This document shows, in pieces, positions 8,009-15,673 of a stretch of DNA of 43,528 bases. Both the position numbers and the translations under genes were made by a program. Source of the DNA: Anaerolineales bacterium (GTDB lineage: Bacteria; Chloroflexota; Anaerolineae; Anaerolineales; E44-bin32). Under the pieces are notes generated by a model that was not told the DNA's origin, did no database searches, and saw nothing but the letters and a program-made list of their open reading frames with translations. How positions within the stretch are numbered: position 1 is the stretch's first letter; every line of letters starts with the position of its first letter. Location of the stretch: assembly GCA_037382465.1 (NCBI GenBank), contig JARRPX010000010.1, forward strand, positions 1 through 43,528, in the 5' to 3' direction.

Positions 8009-8719
8009 TCAGATGTGACTGCCGTCCTGCGCCTCGTAATCGACCCAGGCGTTCGCCATCATGGCGTCGTCCTCCAGCTGCAGATCGTTCAGCTTTTGTT
8101 CCAGATGGTCGATACGTTCGGTAAGCGCCTGCAGCCGCTCCATGGTGAGATCGGGCAACCGGTCGTGACGCAGATCCTCCGGCTGTGGCTCGGATAGCTG
8201 TACCCCGTTGCGGCTGCGAATCCTGCCAGGTACACCGACCACCACGGAGCGGGGTGGAATGTCCTTCACCACCACCGAGTTTGCGCCGATACGGCTGTGG
8301 GCGCCGATGCGGATCGGTCCCAGGATCTGTGCCCCGGCGCCGACGACGACGTGGTCTTCCAGCGTGGGGTGGCGCTTGGTTTTTTTGAAACTGACGCCGC
8401 CCAGGGTCACGTTGTGATACAAGGTGACGCAGCTGCCGATCTCGGAGGTTTCCCCGATGACCGTGCCCATGCCGTGGTCGATGAAGAAGCCGGGACCGAT
8501 GACTGCCGCGGGGTGGATTTCGATTCCCGTCAGCCAGCGGTTGAAGTCGCTCAGGCCGCGGGCGACGAGCTTCAAACCTTTGCCCCACAGCCAGTGCGCC
8601 AGCCGGTGCATCCAGATGGCGTGGAATCCCGGGTAAAAGAGGACGATCTCCAGGGCGTAGCGGGCTGCGGGATCGCGCTCCAGAGCGGCGCGAATGTCTT
8701 CGCGAAGCGTAGTAAACAT
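8009..8719 (-). CDS. cysE: Serine O-acetyltransferase
   Basis: 236 residues. It transfers acetyl from acetyl-CoA to L-serine, giving O-acetylserine for cysteine synthesis. The N-terminal helical part ([20 protein letters not shown]) leads into a left-handed beta-helix of hexapeptide repeats. Catalytic-type motifs are [18 protein letters not shown] and LYHNVTLGG, followed by [12 protein letters not shown] chose the ATG at 8719 because GGAGAAGG lies just upstream; the frame extends seven codons further. A C-terminal tail of about 60 residues is unlike the short tail of the Escherichia coli enzyme, so tail-mediated docking to CysK is uncertain. It follows cysK by 13 bases and must share its leader and attenuator. 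Confidence 0.95.
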   Translation of the reverse strand: MFTTLREDIRAALERDPAARYALEIVLFYPGFHAIWMHRLAHWLWGKGLKLVARGLSDFNRWLTGIEIHPAAVIGPGFFIDHGMGTVIGETSEIGSCVTLYHNVTLGGVSFKKTKRHPTLEDHVVVGAGAQILGPIRIGAHSRIGANSVVVKDIPPRSVVVGVPGRIRSRNGVQLSEPQPEDLRHDRLPDLTMERLQALTERIDHLEQKLNDLQLEDDAMMANAWVDYEAQDGSHI

Positions 8720-8732
8720 GATCCTTCTCCGG

Positions 8733-9668
8733 TCAATCACGCAGATCGGCGAAGAGCGGGGTGCTTAAGTAACGCTCTCCGTAGGATGGCACGATGGCGA
8801 CGATGCGTTTCCCGGCGTTTTCGGGACGCGAAGCGATTTTCACCGCTGCGTGAATGGCGGCTCCCGAGCTGATTCCCACCAGGATGCCTTCCTCTTTCGG
8901 CATGCGTCTGGCCATGGCGAACGCTTCTTCGTTCGACACCGTCACCACCTCGTCGATCAAACTGGTATCCAGCACTTTGGGGATGAAGCCGGCGCCGATG
9001 CCCTGAATCTTGTGCGGGCCCGGTTTGCCGCCGGAGAGCACTGGCGATCCTTCAGGTTCGACCGCGACGATCTGCACGTCGGGGTTGCGTTCTTTCAACA
9101 CCTGGCCGACGCCGGTGATCGTGCCGCCGGTCCCAACGCCCGCGACGAAGAAGTCGATCTTTCCGTCTGTGTCGCGCCAGATTTCCTCCGCCGTCGTACG
9201 GCGATGGACTTCCGGGTTGGCCGGATTTTCAAACTGCTGCGGAATGAAATAGCGTTTATCCCCGGCGGCCATTTCCTGGGCTTTGTCTATTGCCCCTTTC
9301 ATGCCCTCCGATCCGGGTGTGAGGATCAATTCCGCGCCGAACGCTTTCAGCAGCATCCTGCGCTCGATGCTCATCGTGTCCGGCATCACCAGTGCGCAGT
9401 GATAGCCCTTCGCGGCAGATACCATGGCCAGGCCGATGCCCGTGTTTCCGCTCGTGGGCTCGAGGATGATCGTATCCGGCTTGATCTTCCCCGCCTTTTC
9501 GGCTGCGGTAATCATGCTCAATGCGATCCGGTCCTTGACGCTCGAACCCGGATTCTGAAACTCCAACTTCACCAGTACTTCGGCCTTTGCACCTTCAGTC
9601 ACCTTATGCAGGCGCACGAGTGGGGTGTTGCCGATGAGTTCTGTAACATTATCTGCAATGGCTGACAT
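8733..9668 (-). CDS. cysK: Cysteine synthase (O-acetylserine sulfhydrylase)
   Basis: 311 residues, the usual length. This PLP enzyme converts O-acetylserine and sulfide to cysteine. The PLP lysine lies in [11 protein letters not shown], the substrate-binding loop is PTSGNTGIG, and the phosphate-binding glycine loop is [10 protein letters not shown]. The start at 9668 ([20 protein letters not shown]) has AAAGGGAG 9 bases upstream. It is the first structural gene of cysK-cysE. Upstream lie a cysteine-containing leader peptide and an intrinsic terminator, so expression is probably induced by lack of charged tRNA-Cys. Confidence 0.97.
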   Translation of the reverse strand: MSAIADNVTELIGNTPLVRLHKVTEGAKAEVLVKLEFQNPGSSVKDRIALSMITAAEKAGKIKPDTIILEPTSGNTGIGLAMVSAAKGYHCALVMPDTMSIERRMLLKAFGAELILTPGSEGMKGAIDKAQEMAAGDKRYFIPQQFENPANPEVHRRTTAEEIWRDTDGKIDFFVAGVGTGGTITGVGQVLKERNPDVQIVAVEPEGSPVLSGGKPGPHKIQGIGAGFIPKVLDTSLIDEVVTVSNEEAFAMARRMPKEEGILVGISSGAAIHAAVKIASRPENAGKRIVAIVPSYGERYLSTPLFADLRD

Positions 9669-9711
9669 TTTATTTTTCTCCCTTTGGGTCGATACCTCGG
9701 TAAAGCGCTAC

Positions 9712-9754
9712 GAAAAACAAAAGACTCATCTGGAGTGTTCCATTCGATGAGTCT
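9712..9754 (-). terminator. Attenuator terminator in the cysK leader
   Basis: On the minus strand AGACTCATC (9754-9746) pairs perfectly with GATGAGTCT (9730-9722), followed by TTTGTTTTT (to 9712). It lies 44 bases before the cysK start, after the leader peptide. A competing pairing exists: CGATGAG (complement of 9845-9851) with CTCATCG (complement of 9745-9751), which destroys the terminator's left arm. Confidence 0.8.
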
Positions 9755-9843
9755 CGGGTTTCTTAATCGGACGTGATGGAAATAGATTCTCGAAAATTCC
9801 AGCCGATATTCGATTGTTTTTAATAACAAACTACCCTGCGATG

Positions 9844-9942
9844 CTCATCGCTCGGCTCAATGGAAAGCAGGCAAGTCCGGCGTTTGGCCGGTACAATGCC
9901 TGCTAAAGACAGGAGCAGACGTGAGCGATCAGGTTCAGGGTA
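9844..9942 (-). promoter_or_regulatory. Leader RNA fold that sequesters the cysK antiterminator
   Basis: On the minus strand ATCGCTC inside the leader peptide (9929-9923) pairs with GAGCGAT (9853-9847). An outer CTACCCTG/CAGGGTAG pair (about 9942-9935 with 9838-9831) and an inner GCAGGCA/TGCCTGC hairpin (9903-9897 with 9874-9868) stabilise it. When formed, this fold hides the CGATGAG antiterminator strand, so termination follows. A ribosome stalled on the Cys codons would cover ATCGCTC and release it. Confidence 0.6.
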
Positions 9943-9956
9943 GGATTGTTTTTCAT
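9903..9956 (-). CDS. Cysteine leader peptide (17 aa) of the cysK-cysE operon
   Basis: The peptide is MKNNPTLNLIAHVCSCL. Its last four codons before TAG are TGC, TCC, TGT and CTT, giving two cysteines around a serine; cysteine is the product of the operon and serine its precursor. It starts about 20 bases after the predicted transcription start and precedes the structured leader and terminator. It has no protein function of its own in this model. Ribosome stalling at the Cys codons would let transcription continue into cysK. The peptide is too short for ordinary gene calling; support comes from its position, codon content and matching RNA folds. Confidence 0.75.
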   Translation of the reverse strand: MKNNPTLNLIAHVCSCL

Positions 9957-9982
9957 TATTCGAACGCAGTCCCTTGATTCAA

Positions 9983-10011
9983 AGTCTACCGAAAGGGGTC
10001 TGAATTGTCAA
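9983..10011 (-). promoter_or_regulatory. Sigma70-like promoter of cysK-cysE
   Basis: On the minus strand TTGACA (10011-10006), a 17-base spacer and TAGACT (9988-9983). It overlaps the 3' end of lysK, and the lysK stop codon TAG is part of the -10 element. Confidence 0.8.
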
Positions 10012-11116
10012 ACGCAGCCTTCGACTCGCCGCAGCACTCCTGAAGCAATTTCTCCAACGTGAGTCGAACGACGTCGATCGAGCGCTGGAACTCATTCAGA
10101 TCGAGGTGTTCCTGCGGCGTGTGGTCCAAGCTCGAATCTCCGGGTCCGTAGGCCGCGATGGGGCAGTTCCAAACCGGTGCGACGATGTTCATGTCCGACG
10201 TTCCGGTTTTGTTGACGAAACGCGGTCGGCCGCCGTTGGAGCGGATCGCCTGCAGCAGGGCCCGTGTGAGGAAGGTGTTCTTCTCGGCCACGTGGCTGAC
10301 CTCGCGTCTCGAAAATTCGAGACGTGCCGTCCCATTCAAGGCGCGCAAGTCGTTTTCCAGTCGCTCGAGCGGCAGGTCGGGTGGCAAACGGAACACCAAC
10401 TGCATATCGGCCTGGCCATAGCAGCCCCTTTGATGGGTATTCAAACTGCGCAGCGAAGCGTCAAGACGATCGAAGACTCCGGGGCGGTCGCGGTTGAAAT
10501 CGTCTTCGTAGCGCTGCACTTCTTGCCAGAAACGAAAGGCGCATTCTGCGGGGGTCTGGAGCGGCGCAGCGGAATGCGCCAGCGCACCGGTAAAAACCCA
10601 ACGCAGCATGAGATGACCCTTGTAGCCCAGGGTGATTCTGTCCCAGCTGCTCGGTTCACCGATCAAACAGGCCTTCGGTTGAAAGATTTTCAGGGCGTTT
10701 CGAGCGCCGCGGCTGTCCGTTTCCTCACCGGTGGCTCCGATGACGATTACTCGGGTGCCGCTGGGTGGTTCCACCTGCGTGGCGGCGATGATGAACGCCG
10801 CCAGTGGGCCTTTGGCGTCCACACTGCCCCGGCCGTAGAGCACCCGGCCGTCGACGCGTACCGGGATTTCCCCGGGTACCGTGTCGATGTGGCCCAGCAG
10901 CACGATGTCCGTTTCGCCCTCGCCGCGGATGCCCACGACGCTGTTGGTTCGATCGACGTAGGCGCGCATGCCGTGATCGCCCATCCAATGCGCCAGGAAC
11001 AGGGCCGCAGTGGCTTCGTCGCCGGATGGGCTGGGGATGGATACCAGGTCGTGGATCAAGCGTTCGCGCTCATCGAGCAGCGCTGCCTCGCTTCGGGTCG
11101 GTGCGAATTCAACCAC
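9986..11116 (-). CDS. lysK: [LysW]-lysine/ornithine hydrolase (M20 family)
   Basis: 376 residues. It cleaves lysine (or ornithine) from the C-terminal glutamate of the LysW carrier, the last step of the pathway. Metal-ligand motifs of M20 peptidases are present: [18 protein letters not shown] with the bridging aspartate, the catalytic pair in [18 protein letters not shown], and a late histidine in DHTPQEH. It starts with GTG at 11116, overlapping the lysJ stop by 8 bases, with GAGG upstream. It is the last gene of the lysWXYZJK operon; the cysK promoter lies in its 3' end. Whether it acts on lysine only or on both products cannot be told from sequence. Confidence 0.92.
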   Translation of the reverse strand: MVEFAPTRSEAALLDERERLIHDLVSIPSPSGDEATAALFLAHWMGDHGMRAYVDRTNSVVGIRGEGETDIVLLGHIDTVPGEIPVRVDGRVLYGRGSVDAKGPLAAFIIAATQVEPPSGTRVIVIGATGEETDSRGARNALKIFQPKACLIGEPSSWDRITLGYKGHLMLRWVFTGALAHSAAPLQTPAECAFRFWQEVQRYEDDFNRDRPGVFDRLDASLRSLNTHQRGCYGQADMQLVFRLPPDLPLERLENDLRALNGTARLEFSRREVSHVAEKNTFLTRALLQAIRSNGGRPRFVNKTGTSDMNIVAPVWNCPIAAYGPGDSSLDHTPQEHLDLNEFQRSIDVVRLTLEKLLQECCGESKAAFDNSDPFR

Positions 11117-12326
11117 CGTAAACCTCTTCCAACGCCTCCATGAAGGTCGTCCGGATTCGTTCCAGATCCCCTTCCGGGATGCTCAAAGGCGGCAGAAGCC
11201 GCACCACGGTCGTTCCGGCGGGTATTGCGAGCACGCCGTTTTCTGCCATGGCCTGCAGGACGGGAGTGGCGCGTCTGCGCAGCTCGATGCCGATCATCAG
11301 GCCGCGGCCGCGCACTTCGCGGATCAGCGGATGCTCGATCGAACGCAGAGAATCGAGAAACCGTTCGCCGACGTCCGCTGCTCGTTCGGGCAAGCTCTCC
11401 GCTTCGAGGACCTGAAGCGTGGCGTTCGCCGCAGCACAGACGAGCGGGTTGCCGCCAAAGGTGCTCCCGTGGGTGTGTGGTGGAAATGTCCCCAGGTCGG
11501 ATCGCCAGGCCAGGGCACCCATCGGCAGTCCGCCGGCGATGCCCTTACCGAGACAGATGAGGTCGGGGACGACGTCGTGATGTTCGTAACAGAACCAGCG
11601 TCCGGTGCGGCCCAATCCGCTTTGGATCTCGTCGAAGACGAGCAGTGCGCCGCGTTCGCTGCAAAGCGTGCGTAGTCCGCGGAGGAATTCATCCTCGATG
11701 GGATTGATGCCGCCTTCGCCCTGGAGCAATTCGACGATCACTGCGGCGGTGGAATCATTAATTGTGGCTCGCGCCGCCTCGAGATCGTTGAAGGGAACGT
11801 GTCCGAAGCCGGGTACGAGCGGCACAAACGGTTCGCGATACTTCGCGCGCCACGTTGCGGACAGGGCACCGAGCGTCCGGCCGTGGAAACAGCCTTGCAT
11901 GGCGACGATGCCAGGACGTTGAGTCAGGGCGCGCGAGAGTTTGAATGCGGCTTCGACCGCTTCCGCGCCCGAGTTGCACAGGAAATAGCGGCCGAATCTG
12001 GGCGCCAGGTGGGCCTGCAGGGATTCGTACAGACGGGCGCGTTGATCGTTGTAGAAAATTTCGGGACAGGTGACGACGCGCTCGTATTGGCGGGTGATTG
12101 CCTCCAGGATGGCCGGATGCCGGTGTCCCAACAGGCAGACTCCGTGGCCGCCGACCGCGTCGATGTACGCTTTCCCTTCGGCGTCGATCAAATGTGCGCC
12201 CTCTGCGGCGACGATGGCGATGGGCCGCTTTCCGTAAGCGCCGGATGTGTGCAGATCCTCGGAAGCGAGGATATCTGCTTGATTTGCAGCGTCTGCTGCA
12301 GCGTGTAGGACGATTTCGTTAAGCAA
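11109..12326 (-). CDS. lysJ: [LysW]-aminoadipate semialdehyde/glutamate semialdehyde transaminase
   Basis: 405 residues from a TTG start. This class-III PLP aminotransferase converts the LysW-bound semialdehyde to the LysW-bound amine. Motifs include the PLP phosphate-binding NSGAEAVEAAFKLSR, the aspartate in LLVFDEIQSGLGRTG, and the PLP lysine in CLGKGIAGGLPMGA. No ATG gives a sensible N-terminus. TTG at 12326 has GGAGGAGG 8 bases upstream and overlaps the lysZ stop by 8 bases, which decides the start. The family (ArgD/LysJ) is certain; LysJ is assigned from the operon. Confidence 0.92.
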   Translation of the reverse strand: MLNEIVLHAAADAANQADILASEDLHTSGAYGKRPIAIVAAEGAHLIDAEGKAYIDAVGGHGVCLLGHRHPAILEAITRQYERVVTCPEIFYNDQRARLYESLQAHLAPRFGRYFLCNSGAEAVEAAFKLSRALTQRPGIVAMQGCFHGRTLGALSATWRAKYREPFVPLVPGFGHVPFNDLEAARATINDSTAAVIVELLQGEGGINPIEDEFLRGLRTLCSERGALLVFDEIQSGLGRTGRWFCYEHHDVVPDLICLGKGIAGGLPMGALAWRSDLGTFPPHTHGSTFGGNPLVCAAANATLQVLEAESLPERAADVGERFLDSLRSIEHPLIREVRGRGLMIGIELRRRATPVLQAMAENGVLAIPAGTTVVRLLPPLSIPEGDLERIRTTFMEALEEVYGG

Positions 12327-13134
12327 ACCAGGTTCCTCCTCCGGCGAGCGCAGCCTGCAGCGGTTGCGGGCGTCGTCCGTCGATGATAGCGGCCTGCGCG
12401 ACACCGTTTTCCAGCGCTTCGCGCACGCTCAAGACTTTGTGTTTCATCTGGCCATCGGCCCAGGACATGGCCGTGTCCAGCTGTCCGCGCGGTACCACAT
12501 GCACCAGACTGGATTGATCTTCACAGTCGCGATACAGCCCGACGACGTTGGAAAGCATCAAGAGCATGTCGGCCGCAAGCGCTGCGGATACCGCTGCGGC
12601 GGCGCGATCGCCGTTGACGTTGAGATAGCCATCCGTTTCGCTGTAGGCCAAGGGCGGAATCACGGGTACCATGCCCTGGTCCAGGATGCTCTGGATGCGA
12701 TCCCGGTCGACTCCGATGAGACTACCGGAGTAGTCGTCATGAATCACGCGGATGCGTCCGTCGATCACGGCGCGGATGGCGCTTTTCCGCTCCCCGCGCA
12801 GGACGCAGGCTTCCGTTGTGCCGAGGCTCAGCGTCTGTACCCCGAAACCGTTCAGTTCGCGGCAGATGTCGCTGTTGAACGAAGTCACTGCGTCCACAAA
12901 GATATCGCGCATCGCGGCGTCCGTGTAACGGCTGACGAAGTTGGACGGCGAGCGCAGGTACTGCGGCGGATGGCCCATTTCGTTGGCGAGTTGATTGGCG
13001 CGCTCCGAACCGCCGTGCACCAGGACGATGCGCTGGCCCTGGGCGATCATGGCGGCGATGTCCTCGCAGATCGGACGGAGTTGGATATCTCGGGCGCCCC
13101 CGATTTTGATGACGATGAGACGATTGTTTTCCAT
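12319..13134 (-). CDS. lysZ: [LysW]-aminoadipate (or glutamate) kinase
   Basis: 271 residues. This amino acid kinase phosphorylates the LysW-bound aminoadipate. Visible motifs are the N-terminal IVIKIGGAR, VLVHGGSERANQLA in the phosphate-binding region, and YLNVNGDRAAAAVSAAL plus LMLSNVVGLY near the nucleotide site. ArgB/LysZ are close relatives; the neighbours fix the call. I chose ATG 13134 because GGGAG precedes it by 6 bases; ATG 13146 has its AGGAA directly abutting. Its stop overlaps lysJ. A gap of 43 bases separates it from lysY. Confidence 0.92.
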   Translation of the reverse strand: MENNRLIVIKIGGARDIQLRPICEDIAAMIAQGQRIVLVHGGSERANQLANEMGHPPQYLRSPSNFVSRYTDAAMRDIFVDAVTSFNSDICRELNGFGVQTLSLGTTEACVLRGERKSAIRAVIDGRIRVIHDDYSGSLIGVDRDRIQSILDQGMVPVIPPLAYSETDGYLNVNGDRAAAAVSAALAADMLLMLSNVVGLYRDCEDQSSLVHVVPRGQLDTAMSWADGQMKHKVLSVREALENGVAQAAIIDGRRPQPLQAALAGGGTWFA

Positions 13135-13177
13135 GTTTGCTCCCATTTCCTGTAAAGTGCTTTCCGTGCGTGAGCGT

Positions 13178-14215
13178 TCAGATGGGATGTAGGCCCGGGA
13201 ATTCCAGTCCCAGGCGTTCATCGAAACCGAACATCAAATTCATGGCCTGAACGGCAGTGCCCGAACCGCCTTTCATTAAATTATCCAGCGCGGCGATGAC
13301 GATCAACAGGTTCGCTTCTTGATCGTATGCAAAACCGATGTCGCAGTAATTCGAGCCGGAAAGGATCTTGGGCTCGGGGTAGCGGTAGCCACCACTGCGC
13401 TCCGCCACGAGGCGGATGAAAGGCTCCTGCTGATACGCCTGGCGGTAGCAGGCCCAGACGTCCCGAAGCTCTTCCACCTGCGCATTTTCGTTCAGGAAAC
13501 AATGTGCAGTGAGGTGTGCGCCGCGGACCAGTTCGATGGCGGTCATGGTGAGATGAATGGGGAAACCGCCCAGTTCCTGTTCGACTTCGGCCAGATGGCG
13601 GTGCCCGCTGGGGCTGTAGACGCGCACCACGCCGCTGCGTTCGGGGTGGTGCGAGCCCGGATTGACGGAAGCTCCGGCCTCCGAAGATCCGACTTTCACT
13701 TCCGCCGTGACCCGCTCGAGCCATCCGGCGTCGGCGAGCGGCCCCAGCGCAAGGTTAATCAGCGTGGCGTTGCAGCCGACTCCGGAAGCATACTGCGCTT
13801 CCTTTAATTCATCGCGATGGCGTTCCGGCAATCCGTAAACGAAGCGCGCCAACCAATCCGGCGCGGGGTGTTCCCATTCGTACCATTTCGGATAGGCTTC
13901 TTTACGGCGCAGCCTGAAATCGGCGGAACAGTCGATAATGCGCTCGGCCAACTGCGCATAACGCTCGATGTCCGCTGCAACCTCGCCGTGGGGAAGGGCG
14001 AGGAAGAGCACATCACAGTGCTGAAGATCGTCTGCGTGGCAGTAGCGTAGACCGGTAAAGCCGCGCATGTTGGGGTGCGTGCTGTGAAGGTAGCGGCCGA
14101 TCTGGCTGCGGGAGGAGACCTGCGCCAATTCCACCTGGGGGTGCAGCGTGAGTATACGTATCAATTCACCGCCCAGGTAACCCGATCCACCGACGATCGC
14201 AGCCCGGATACTCAT
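13178..14215 (-). CDS. lysY: [LysW]-aminoadipate/glutamyl phosphate reductase
   Basis: 345 residues, ArgC family. It reduces the LysW-bound acyl phosphate to the semialdehyde with NADPH. The N-terminal Rossmann motif is AAIVGGSGYLGGEL, the catalytic cysteine lies in ASGVGCNATLIN, and a late motif is LDNLMKGGSGTAVQAMNL. A conserved histidine appears in GSHHPERSGVVRVYSPSGHRH. The ATG overlaps the lysX stop by 4 bases (ATGA). Family membership is clear; LysY rather than ArgC follows from the LysW and LysX genes. Confidence 0.93.
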   Translation of the reverse strand: MSIRAAIVGGSGYLGGELIRILTLHPQVELAQVSSRSQIGRYLHSTHPNMRGFTGLRYCHADDLQHCDVLFLALPHGEVAADIERYAQLAERIIDCSADFRLRRKEAYPKWYEWEHPAPDWLARFVYGLPERHRDELKEAQYASGVGCNATLINLALGPLADAGWLERVTAEVKVGSSEAGASVNPGSHHPERSGVVRVYSPSGHRHLAEVEQELGGFPIHLTMTAIELVRGAHLTAHCFLNENAQVEELRDVWACYRQAYQQEPFIRLVAERSGGYRYPEPKILSGSNYCDIGFAYDQEANLLIVIAALDNLMKGGSGTAVQAMNLMFGFDERLGLEFPGLHPI

Positions 14216-15090
14216 ATCTGCGCCTCCCGAACGGCGGCACTTTCCGCTGCCGTCTGGAGCGCGAACTCCACGATCGCTGCGGGGATGTCGACCCCCGTGG
14301 GCTCGATGCTGTTGCGGAATTCCATCGAGTGGTTGACTTCGTTGACCAGGTAGCCGGCGTCCGTTTCAAAGAGATCGATGGCGACGATTCCGCCGCCCAC
14401 GGCGGCTGCGGCGCGTTGGGAGATGTCAGCGATTTCCCCGCTGATCTCGCAATTGCTGGCTACGCCGCCGCGCGCCGTGTTGGTGATCCAATGTTCGGAC
14501 GTGCGGTAGATGGCGCACAACGCCTGGCCGCCCACGACGAACGAGCGGATGTCACGGCCGTTGGGTTTGCGGACGAATTCCTGGACGTAACCGGTGTGGT
14601 AGGGATAATTGCCCAGCGTGAAGCGATGTTCCAGGATCGCTTCCGCCGATTCTCGATCGTTGACTTTGGTCACCAGACGCCCCCACGAACCGGTTAGCGG
14701 TTTGAGAACGGCAGGATAACCCTGATTCTCGATCGCTTGCAGAATCGAATCTTCCGTGAAGGCAATGCTGACCTGCGCCTGCGGAACGGAATGGCGCGCC
14801 AGCGCCAGCGTTGTGCTGAGTTTGTCGCTGCAGGTGCTCGCAGTGTGAAAATTGTTCAGAGTCGGAACCCCCCAGGCTTCCAGGATCTGCAGCGTGGTGA
14901 GCGTGCGGGAGCTGCTGATGCTGCGTTCGAGGATCAGATCGTACGCCAGCCAACGCGGGTCCGGATCGAGGGGATTGAGGATGAACTCCCCGTCGTTGAA
15001 CACGTCGATCTGGATATCGCGCGCTTGAAACGCTTCCATGAGAAGCTTTTCCTCGCGCCGGACCCTCGAGACGATCATGCCGATCTGCAT
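14212..15090 (-). CDS. lysX: LysW-aminoadipate (or LysW-glutamate) ligase, ATP-grasp
   Basis: 292 residues. It attaches alpha-aminoadipate (or glutamate) through its amino group to the C-terminal glutamate of LysW, protecting it through the pathway. ATP-grasp signatures include VLKPLTGSWGRLV, VQEFVRKPNGRDIRSFVVG, the NTARGG motif, and the metal-binding VAIDLFETDAGYLVNEVNHSMEFRNS. The Ala-Ser-Asn triplet after NTARGGV lies where, as I recall, LysX and ArgX differ; I do not rely on it for specificity. It starts one base after the lysW stop. Confidence 0.93.
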   Translation of the reverse strand: MQIGMIVSRVRREEKLLMEAFQARDIQIDVFNDGEFILNPLDPDPRWLAYDLILERSISSSRTLTTLQILEAWGVPTLNNFHTASTCSDKLSTTLALARHSVPQAQVSIAFTEDSILQAIENQGYPAVLKPLTGSWGRLVTKVNDRESAEAILEHRFTLGNYPYHTGYVQEFVRKPNGRDIRSFVVGGQALCAIYRTSEHWITNTARGGVASNCEISGEIADISQRAAAAVGGGIVAIDLFETDAGYLVNEVNHSMEFRNSIEPTGVDIPAAIVEFALQTAAESAAVREAQI

Positions 15091-15091
15091 G

Positions 15092-15262
15092 CTACTCGCC
15101 CCAGTCCTCTTCGACTTCCGGGGCCAATGCCAGGGTCAGTGGGTCGAGGTCGACGATCTCCAGTTCGACGCCGCACTCGGGGCAGGGCAGGATTTCGTTC
15201 AAGACGACATCATCCGTAAGGTTGATCTCCGCTCCGCATTCTGTGCATGTTTGGTTAGACAT
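15092..15262 (-). CDS. lysW: Amino-group carrier protein LysW
   Basis: 56 residues, acidic, with a zinc-ribbon of two Cys-x2-Cys pairs (C6/C9 and C27/C30). It ends in the diagnostic EDWGE (52-56); the final Glu is the residue to which the substrate amino group is attached. The acidic surface docks onto the basic pathway enzymes in characterised homologues. ATG at 15262 has GGAGG 6 bases upstream. It is the first structural gene of the operon, so the whole pathway follows its leader and attenuators. Confidence 0.95.
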   Translation of the reverse strand: MSNQTCTECGAEINLTDDVVLNEILPCPECGVELEIVDLDPLTLALAPEVEEDWGE

Positions 15263-15292
15263 TCTTTTCCTCCGAAAACGTTGATTTGTTGG

Positions 15293-15332
15293 CATTGAAA
15301 TAGCCAGCGACCCTTTGGCCTGGATCGCTGGC
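15293..15332 (-). terminator. Second attenuator hairpin of the lysW leader
   Basis: On the minus strand GCCAGCGATCC (15332-15322) pairs with GGGTCGCTGGC (15313-15303), followed by a weak T-tract TATTT. It lies between leader peptide 2 and lysW. ATCCAGG in its left arm and loop (complement of 15319-15325) can instead pair with CCTGGAT at the end of peptide 2 (complement of 15367-15373). The short T-tract makes termination strength uncertain. Confidence 0.55.
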
Positions 15333-15364
15333 CTCTCATCTCCGCGTGGACGTAAGAAGCGCGC

Positions 15365-15436
15365 TTATCCAGGACCCGGTTCAGGTTGCTTGAGGCACTT
15401 CTTCTTCAAGATGGAGATGGTTTCTCGGTTCGTCAT
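15365..15436 (-). CDS. Lysine leader peptide 2 (23 aa) of the lysW operon
   Basis: The sequence is MTNRETISIL, then KKKCLK, then QPEPGPG. Three consecutive AAG codons and a fourth after CL give four lysines in six positions. It lies between the first terminator (15459-15482) and the second hairpin (15293-15332). The antiterminator strand CCTGGAT overlaps its last two codons and the T of the stop, so a ribosome that reaches the stop would block it and one stalled on the lysines would not. No good ribosome-binding site is visible. I interpret it as the second of two attenuation modules in series. Confidence 0.65.
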   Translation of the reverse strand: MTNRETISILKKKCLKQPEPGPG

Positions 15437-15458
15437 GTTTTAGAGACTCGTATTTAAG

Positions 15459-15482
15459 AAAAAACCCCGCTCGTCTGGCGGG
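15459..15482 (-). terminator. First attenuator terminator of the lysW leader
   Basis: On the minus strand CCCGC (15482-15478) pairs with GCGGG around a short loop, followed by six T (15464-15459). GCCAGAC in its left arm and loop (complement of 15473-15479) can instead pair perfectly with GTCTGGC just before the stop of leader peptide 1 (complement of 15519-15525). Confidence 0.75.
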
Positions 15483-15515
15483 TCCTAGGCAAAACCATTT
15501 CTTTGCAGGCAAAGA

Positions 15516-15584
15516 CTAGCCAGACAGGCTCCTACCCGGCTTCTTGCTGCACTTCTTCCCAGAATTATTGATTTTATTGTTCAT
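15516..15584 (-). CDS. Lysine leader peptide 1 (22 aa) of the lysW operon
   Basis: The sequence is MNNKINNSG, then KKCSKK, then PGRSLSG, with five lysines (K4, K10, K11, K14, K15). The ATG is only about four bases from the predicted transcription start, so the message may be leaderless. The last codons (TCT GGC TAG) contain the antiterminator strand. A ribosome stalled on the AAG pairs leaves this strand free, and one at the stop covers it, which is classical attenuation logic. The same TGTCTGGCTAG ending occurs in the pck leader peptide (25593-25664). Confidence 0.75.
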   Translation of the reverse strand: MNNKINNSGKKCSKKPGRSLSG

Positions 15585-15594
15585 GATCCGGCAT

Positions 15595-15623
15595 AGATTA
15601 ACAAATATTGGTGCAATTGTCAA
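15595..15623 (-). promoter_or_regulatory. Sigma70-like promoter of the lysW operon
   Basis: On the minus strand TTGACA (15623-15618), a 17-base spacer and TAATCT (15600-15595). The -35 lies inside a palindrome (15615-15630). Confidence 0.85.
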
Positions 15624-15630
15624 GACAATT
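15615..15630. promoter_or_regulatory. Palindrome over the lysW -35, candidate operator
   Basis: AATTGTC-AA-GACAATT is a perfect 7+2+7 dyad that contains the -35 hexamer. A repressor bound there would block RNA polymerase. No cognate regulator is visible in the window. Confidence 0.4.
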
Positions 15631-15673
15631 ACATTCGTAAGAGGTTCACTTTTCTTGCCTATCTCATACCGAC

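Noticed and set aside
9712-9956. T-box riboswitch before cysK
   Set aside because: I looked for a T-box core (GGTGGNACCRCG) and stem I features as in the trp leader. None is present, whereas a Cys-containing leader peptide with competing hairpins is.
15263-15673. Lysine riboswitch or T-box before lysW
   Set aside because: Neither the conserved L-box core nor a T-box sequence is visible; the two Lys-rich frames and paired hairpins explain the region better.
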